NCBI GenBank assembly: GCA_964511535.1
Contig: CAZEFW010000003.1
Span: forward strand, 1 to 64,000
DNA: 64,000 bases
Origin: CAZCFB01 sp964511535
GTDB taxonomy: Bacteria; Myxococcota_A; Polyangia; GCA-2747355; CAZCFB01
Reading direction: 5' to 3'
Of this stretch, positions 59,826 to 64,000 are shown piece by piece. The stretch's first letter is position 1, and every line of letters begins with the position of its first letter. The position numbers and the translations under genes were made by a program. A model generated the notes under the pieces. That model did not search any database. It saw only the letters and a program-made list of their open reading frames with translations, and had not been told where the DNA came from.

Positions 59826-61582
59826 AGCATGCAACACCACTGATTATCGTCTCCCTCGCGCTGCTGGTCGGCTGCACCGAGGAGGACCCGCCGCCGGATC
59901 CCGCCCTGGACGGTGGGCCGCCCCCGGCCCTCTGCTCCGCCGGGGAGAAGCGCTGCCTCAACGACACCTACAAGGAGTGCGCGGCCGACGGTATGTCGTG
60001 GAAGGAGACCGACTGCGCGGCGGCCAGCCAGCGGTGCCTGGTGTTCTCCGGGGTGCCTTCCTGCACGGACAAGGTGTGCGTGCCGGGCGCCCCCGGGTGC
60101 GCCGCCGACGGGATCACCACGCGCACCTGCGCCGCTGACGGGAGCAAGTGGGTGACGGGCAAGAAGTGCGCGGTGGCCGCGGGGGAGCTCTGCTTCACCG
60201 GCAAGTGCGAGAAGGCCTGCGCCAGGGCGGCCAAGAACCAGCAGAGCGAGGGGTGCGTCTTCTATCCGGTGAACCTGCAAAACGAGAGCGCGGACACCGT
60301 GGGGGTGGTGGTGAGCAACCCGAACCAGGTGGACACCACGGTGAAGCTGTACAGCGCCACCGCCCTGATGAAGAGCCAGAAGGTCAAGGCGGGCGCCCTG
60401 GCCACCTTCCTGATCAAGCCGGGGGTTCAGATGCTCAAGGGCACGGGCAAGAAGAAGGCCGCGTTCAAGCTCGTGGCGCCCCTGCCCATCGCCGCTTACC
60501 AGTTCTCCCCGCTGAACAAGGCGGAGCAGCGCAGCAACGACGCGTCCATGCTGATCCCGCGCACCTCCCTGGGCAAGAGGTACTACCTCATCGGCGCGCC
60601 GGTGACGCGCACCGGGTCCTCCTGCTACGTCACCGTGGTGGGCACGGCGGCCAAGACCACGGTGACGGTGACGCCCGCCATGAACACCGAGGCCGGCGGC
60701 GGCATCCCGCTGGTCAAGTCCGGCAAGCCGTACAAGGTGGTGCTGGGCGACCAGGAGATCCTGCAGCTCTCCACCGGGGCGGTGGACGCCGACCTCACCG
60801 GCACGCTGGTGAGCGCGGACAAGCCGGTGGCCGTGTTCAGCGGTCACACCTGCGCCAACCTGCCCAAGGGCAAGACCTACTGCGACCATGTGCAGGAGCA
60901 GATGTTCCCCATGGAGACCTGGGGCAACGGGTACCTGGCGGCCAAGTTCATGCCCCGGGGCAAGCACCCGGAGGACGACTGGTGGCGGGTGGTGGCCGGC
61001 GAGGAGAGCACCACCATCACCATCCAGGGGGCCCCGGCCCTGGGCACCACCTACACCCTCGGCGCCGGGCAGTACTACAACTTCTCCACGTCCGAGGCGT
61101 TCGTCATCAAGGGCGACAAGCCATTCACCCTCGGGCACAACAGCCTGGGTGAGCAGGAGGTGTCGCCGCCCGCCGACCCCGCCATCTACACCGAAAAGTT
61201 TCAGACCACCAAGGGCTGCACGCAGGACACCGGGCACGCCAACCTCGGCGACCCCGCCCTGGCGGTGGCGGTGCCGTGGGCGCAGTACCGGGACGCTTAC
61301 AACTTCCTGGTGCCGGACACCTACCGCTACGACTTCATCACCCTGCTCTTCCCCGCGGGGGTGCGATCGCCCGACGTGATCCTCGACGGCAAACCCCAGA
61401 GCCTGACCTTCAAGCAGGTGGGCGCGACCGGGCTGACCTACGCGCGGCTGCGGGTCACAGACGGGCCGCACAAGATCACGGCGAGCCACAAGTTCGGCAT
61501 CGAGGTGTACGGCTACGACTGCAACGTGTCGTACGCCTTCTCGGGCGGCAACAACCTGCGCCCCATCAACCCGGTGAAGTAG
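59822..61582 (+). CDS. IgGFc-binding-domain lipoprotein
   Basis: A 586-residue lipoprotein, lipobox Cys18 (LLVGC). A Cys-rich segment (about 40-140) with repeated C-x(n)-DG motifs (CLNDTYKECAADGMSW; CAADGITTRTCAADGSKW) is followed by an IgGFc-binding N-terminal-type domain (about 155-570). This shows VVVSNPNQVDTTVKLY, AYQFSPLNKAEQRSNDASMLIP, VAVFSGHTCANLP, CDHVQEQMFPMETWG and FITLLFPAGV. GTG start overlaps the preceding stop (GTGA), with a GGAGG site. The family is common in myxobacterial surface proteins and its ligand is generally unknown. It ends the five-gene operon. Confidence 0.88.
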   Translation: MKHATPLIIVSLALLVGCTEEDPPPDPALDGGPPPALCSAGEKRCLNDTYKECAADGMSWKETDCAAASQRCLVFSGVPSCTDKVCVPGAPGCAADGITTRTCAADGSKWVTGKKCAVAAGELCFTGKCEKACARAAKNQQSEGCVFYPVNLQNESADTVGVVVSNPNQVDTTVKLYSATALMKSQKVKAGALATFLIKPGVQMLKGTGKKKAAFKLVAPLPIAAYQFSPLNKAEQRSNDASMLIPRTSLGKRYYLIGAPVTRTGSSCYVTVVGTAAKTTVTVTPAMNTEAGGGIPLVKSGKPYKVVLGDQEILQLSTGAVDADLTGTLVSADKPVAVFSGHTCANLPKGKTYCDHVQEQMFPMETWGNGYLAAKFMPRGKHPEDDWWRVVAGEESTTITIQGAPALGTTYTLGAGQYYNFSTSEAFVIKGDKPFTLGHNSLGEQEVSPPADPAIYTEKFQTTKGCTQDTGHANLGDPALAVAVPWAQYRDAYNFLVPDTYRYDFITLLFPAGVRSPDVILDGKPQSLTFKQVGATGLTYARLRVTDGPHKITASHKFGIEVYGYDCNVSYAFSGGNNLRPINPVK

Positions 61583-61599
61583 CGCAACCGCACGCAAAA

Positions 61600-61628
61600 A
61601 TGACCGGCGGCGCCGCCCGGGCTATAAT
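61600..61628 (+). promoter_or_regulatory. Sigma70 promoter with a palindrome in its spacer
   Basis: ATGACC (61600-61605) and consensus TATAAT (61623-61628) are 17 bases apart. The spacer contains the perfect palindrome GGCGGCGCCGCC (61606-61617), where a dimeric repressor could block polymerase. The next gene starts 40 bases downstream. This is the only exact TATAAT promoter I found in the window. Confidence 0.5.
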
Positions 61629-61667
61629 CCGCGACGGGACCGCACCGACGGGGCTTTGAAGCGAAGC

Positions 61668-63032
61668 ATGGACCTGCAGCGATACCTGGAGCGTTGTACA
61701 AAGCGGCTCGGCTGGGCCCTGGAGGGGCTCGGCGCGTCGCCGTCGCGGAGACAGCTGCAGCGCATGGCGCGCCTCATCGTTGAGGGCACCACCGGCCCCC
61801 ACCGCCACTTTCACACGCCGGAGCACCTCTTCATGGTCGCCGGCGAGGACGACCCCGTGGAGGTGCTCGCCGGCCTGTACCACGACCTGCTCTACGTCCA
61901 GGTGGACCGGTCGATATTCCTCAACCTGGCCTGCGCCATCGCCGGCGTGGTGCGTCAGGACGGGGACCACCTGGCGATCCGCGAGGCAGAGGACCTGCCC
62001 GCCCTGCCCGAGGTGAGCCTGGTCATCCACCTGTTCGGGTTCGAGCCGGGGCAGGCGCTGGAGCCCCAGGGCGGCCAGAATGAGTTCCTCTCCGCCATGG
62101 TGGCGGCGCGTGAGCTCTCGCAGCACCTGTCCCTGGCAGAGATCGCGCGGGTCGCGGCTTGCATCGAGTTGACCATCCCCTTTCGCCCGCCCCGGAAGAC
62201 TGACGGCGCCAGGCCCGTGCGGGTGCTGCTCGAGCGGCTCGAGGCTGCCAACGCCCGGTACCGCCTCGGCATGAGCCCGGGGCAGCTTCGCCACGCCATG
62301 AAGCAGGCGGTGCGGCTGTGCGTGCGTGACGTGGCCGGCTTTGGCTACGACGTCGACCTGTTCATGGACAACACCTGGAGCCTGCTGCCCGAGACGAACC
62401 ACTTCCTGCAGAACCCCCAGAGCTACTCCGTGACCGAGTACCGCGCCTCGATGCAGCGCTCCTTCAGCTTCTTCTCCTCGTTGCGGCCGGAGGATATCTA
62501 CAACAGCTTCGACGGGGAGCCGGGGGAGGACATCCTGAAGGTGCTCACCCGGCGGGCGACCTACAACCTGGAGGTAGGCCAGCTCTACCTGGCCTCCAAG
62601 CTGGTGGCGCTGGCGGTGCTCGAGGCCCTCGCCGCGCGCGTGGGTCAGCACACGCCCGTCGCCACCCTGCTCCAGGAGGACCCCGCCGCCCTGCCCGAGG
62701 GGCGCGCGCCAGAGCCGTACCCCGTGCTCGGCCAGGAGCCGGCGGCGTTCCCCACCAGCGAGGCGCGAGACGTCTACGCCTTGCTGGCCAGGGGGCGCAC
62801 CCAGGAGACGTCCTACGACCTGAACAACTCTCCCATCGCGGCGCACTTCTTCAGCGTGCTGGGGGCAGCGGGCATTCGGTCCAGGCTGGGCCGCGCCCAG
62901 TCCTACTTCGAGGGCGAGATCACCGCCGACGAGATGATCCAACTGGTGCCTGCGGAGCTGGTGGCGCCCATCAAGGAGCGCATCGCGGAGATGATGCGCC
63001 GGCGCATGGTGGCGGTGTCCCGGGCTCCCTGA
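61668..63032 (+). CDS. HD-domain-like protein, function unknown
   Basis: A 454-residue cytoplasmic protein. HFHTPEHLFMVAG (about residue 47) and GLYHDLLYVQVD (about 68) match the His-x(n)-His-Asp pattern of small predicted HD-family metal-dependent phosphohydrolases. The later helical region (about 130-300) may supply the rest of the metal site, for example in VAACIEL and VRDVAG. The C-terminal 200 residues are helical with no recognised family. ATG 61668 is preferred over TTG 61656. It is an isolated gene with its own promoter. Activity on nucleotides is possible but not shown. Confidence 0.6.
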   Translation: MDLQRYLERCTKRLGWALEGLGASPSRRQLQRMARLIVEGTTGPHRHFHTPEHLFMVAGEDDPVEVLAGLYHDLLYVQVDRSIFLNLACAIAGVVRQDGDHLAIREAEDLPALPEVSLVIHLFGFEPGQALEPQGGQNEFLSAMVAARELSQHLSLAEIARVAACIELTIPFRPPRKTDGARPVRVLLERLEAANARYRLGMSPGQLRHAMKQAVRLCVRDVAGFGYDVDLFMDNTWSLLPETNHFLQNPQSYSVTEYRASMQRSFSFFSSLRPEDIYNSFDGEPGEDILKVLTRRATYNLEVGQLYLASKLVALAVLEALAARVGQHTPVATLLQEDPAALPEGRAPEPYPVLGQEPAAFPTSEARDVYALLARGRTQETSYDLNNSPIAAHFFSVLGAAGIRSRLGRAQSYFEGEITADEMIQLVPAELVAPIKERIAEMMRRRMVAVSRAP

Positions 63033-63033
63033 G

Positions 63034-63050
63034 CCCGCTGCTTCAGCGGG
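63034..63050. terminator. Hairpin between convergent genes
   Basis: A perfect 7-bp stem CCCGCTG-CTT-CAGCGGG lies 2 bases after the stop of the HD-like gene and 17 bases before the stop of the convergent gene. GT-rich sequence follows, not a clear U-tract. Confidence 0.6.
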
Positions 63051-63066
63051 TGCTGTTGGTGGGGGC

Positions 63067-63948
63067 TCAGTCGCTGGAGCGCGTGGAGAGCACCTTCGCC
63101 ACTGCGGCCGGCATGTCAGCCGGCATGTCTCCATCCACCGAGTAGTGCACGATGCCGTGGGGCTGCTTCGACGTGCCGGCCATGAGCGTATTGGCCAGGC
63201 CGCGGGCGCTGACGGTGTTGTTGATGCGGGGCATGGTCTCCAGCTTCAGGGCGGAGAGGGTGTTGGTGACGAACGATGTGCAGGAGCGGCTGTTGATGCG
63301 CAGCTGGACCTTGCCGTCCGGCCCGGTGGTCTTGCCGAGGACCCGCTGGCGGTAGCCGTTGGGCGACTCCAGGTACTCCTGGCCGCCATCCTTCACCAGC
63401 TTGGCCGTGATGTTGCGCGTCTCGGCCCGGCGCTTGGTCTTGAGGATCTCCCAGCCGTTGGCGCGCTGCTCCACGGTCAGGGTCCGGCCGTTGAGGGAGA
63501 ACGCCGGGAAGTTGTACTTGTTGGCCGACTGCACCACCCGGGTGAAGGCCCGGTCGATGGCCCGCCGGTCGGAGCGGCTGATGCGGAAGACGGCGCCGGC
63601 GCTGGTGTTCAGGATGTTGTTCTGCTCGAACCGGTTGGCCTTGGCCGCCTTGCTGCCGAGCATCTGGTACTCGTTGTGCCCCACCCGGATGGAGGTGTGC
63701 CCCACGTTGAGGTGCGGGTCGAAACGCACCTCGATGGTGTTCTTGGAGGCCTTGCCCCACTGAGCCTGCTCCTTGTACGCCCTGCCAAAGGAGCGCACGT
63801 TGATGAACAGCTTGCGGCTTTTGACCTGGACCTTGCCCTTCATGAACCGGGTGGCCTCGTGGCCCCACCGGGGCTTGTCATGACGGGCGTGAGCAACCGA
63901 GGAGGTGGCGAGCAGCAGCAGCAGGGCGAATGAGAGAGCGCGTTTCAT
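63067..63948 (-). CDS. Exported protein, possible permuted papain/NlpC-like fold
   Basis: A 293-residue protein with a signal peptide (LLLLLATSSVAHARH). Residues about 65-95 contain VGHTSIRVGHNEYQMLG and residues about 215-228 contain SRSCTSFVTNTL. A His in a GHTS context followed later by a Cys before an aromatic is the order seen in circularly permuted NlpC/P60-like or LRAT-like enzymes. The match is faint, so no activity is claimed. It is otherwise basic and uncharacterised. ATG 63948 gives the signal peptide, and an upstream ATG at 63966 is possible. Confidence 0.55.
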   Translation of the reverse strand: MKRALSFALLLLLATSSVAHARHDKPRWGHEATRFMKGKVQVKSRKLFINVRSFGRAYKEQAQWGKASKNTIEVRFDPHLNVGHTSIRVGHNEYQMLGSKAAKANRFEQNNILNTSAGAVFRISRSDRRAIDRAFTRVVQSANKYNFPAFSLNGRTLTVEQRANGWEILKTKRRAETRNITAKLVKDGGQEYLESPNGYRQRVLGKTTGPDGKVQLRINSRSCTSFVTNTLSALKLETMPRINNTVSARGLANTLMAGTSKQPHGIVHYSVDGDMPADMPAAVAKVLSTRSSD

Positions 63949-63961
63949 GCCCGCATAAATA

Positions 63962-63978
63962 AGCATGAACAGTGCCAG
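63962..63978 (-). promoter_or_regulatory. Sigma54-like sequence upstream of the exported protein
   Basis: On the minus strand CTGGCAC-TGTTC-ATGCT has GG and GC exactly 10 bases apart and one mismatch to TTGC. If used, transcription would start only about 3 bases before ATG 63948, so it would require a near-leaderless mRNA. I rate it as a candidate only. Confidence 0.25.
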
Positions 63979-64000
63979 TTTTTAACCTGCTGAAATCACT

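Overview
The window is a high-GC (about 70%) stretch that reads as a metagenome-assembled scaffold from a myxobacterium-like deltaproteobacterium (Myxococcota or relative). The pointers are at least 15 predicted lipoproteins (sulfatase-modifying/LamG, IgGFc-binding, discoidin and Ca-binding types), a giant Ser/Thr kinase fused to a sigma54 activator, TPR and PEGA proteins, an FHA-GGDEF protein, and a bacterial 3-ketosphinganine-reductase-like enzyme. Bases 1-49 are pure C, and a 10-N gap at 42580-42589 is flanked by G/C homopolymers; both are assembly features. I see no rRNA, tRNA, CRISPR array, insertion sequence or phage gene.

Layout. 61-8326: Ca-binding lipoprotein; membrane-fused spermidine-synthase-like protein; split transketolase; DUF192 lipoprotein; fused uroporphyrinogen-III methyltransferase/synthase. 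8492-14931: a one-strand type II fatty-acid/polyketide-like operon with a malonyltransferase-like protein lacking its catalytic Ser, FabZ-like dehydratase, ketosynthase, FabG-like reductase, two tandem Y-x6-K reductases, ACP and a 3-ketosphinganine-reductase-like SDR. 14999-31000: modular lipoproteins, a ferritin-like protein, a PHP phosphoesterase, a polytopic membrane protein, HAD and calcineurin-type phosphatases and a secreted esterase. 31047-39367: AlaX editing enzyme, SagB-like oxidoreductase, FHA-GGDEF cyclase, and the series membrane protein/ECF sigma/ComM/RecA/nuclease-like lipoprotein. 39479-46037: more surface lipoproteins and BNR-propeller proteins. 46110-54907: RluA, twin small lipoproteins, the 1764-residue kinase/ATPase/TPR/GAF/sigma54-activator protein, GlnS. 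55051-61582: a tightly overlapping operon of solute-binding lipoprotein, membrane GGDEF cyclase, PEGA lipoprotein, M50-like membrane protease and IgGFc-binding lipoprotein. 61668-63948: an HD-like protein and a secreted protein.

Three things deserve most attention. (1) The fatty-acid-like operon with the nucleophile-less acyltransferase homologue. (2) A possible self-contained circuit: the kinase-sigma54 activator lies just upstream of two paralogous lipoproteins preceded by a -24/-12 promoter with exact GG-N10-GC spacing and paired direct repeats about 95 bp farther upstream. (3) Four intergenic elements built on one plan: tandem 7- or 8-base words beside a GC-rich inverted repeat.
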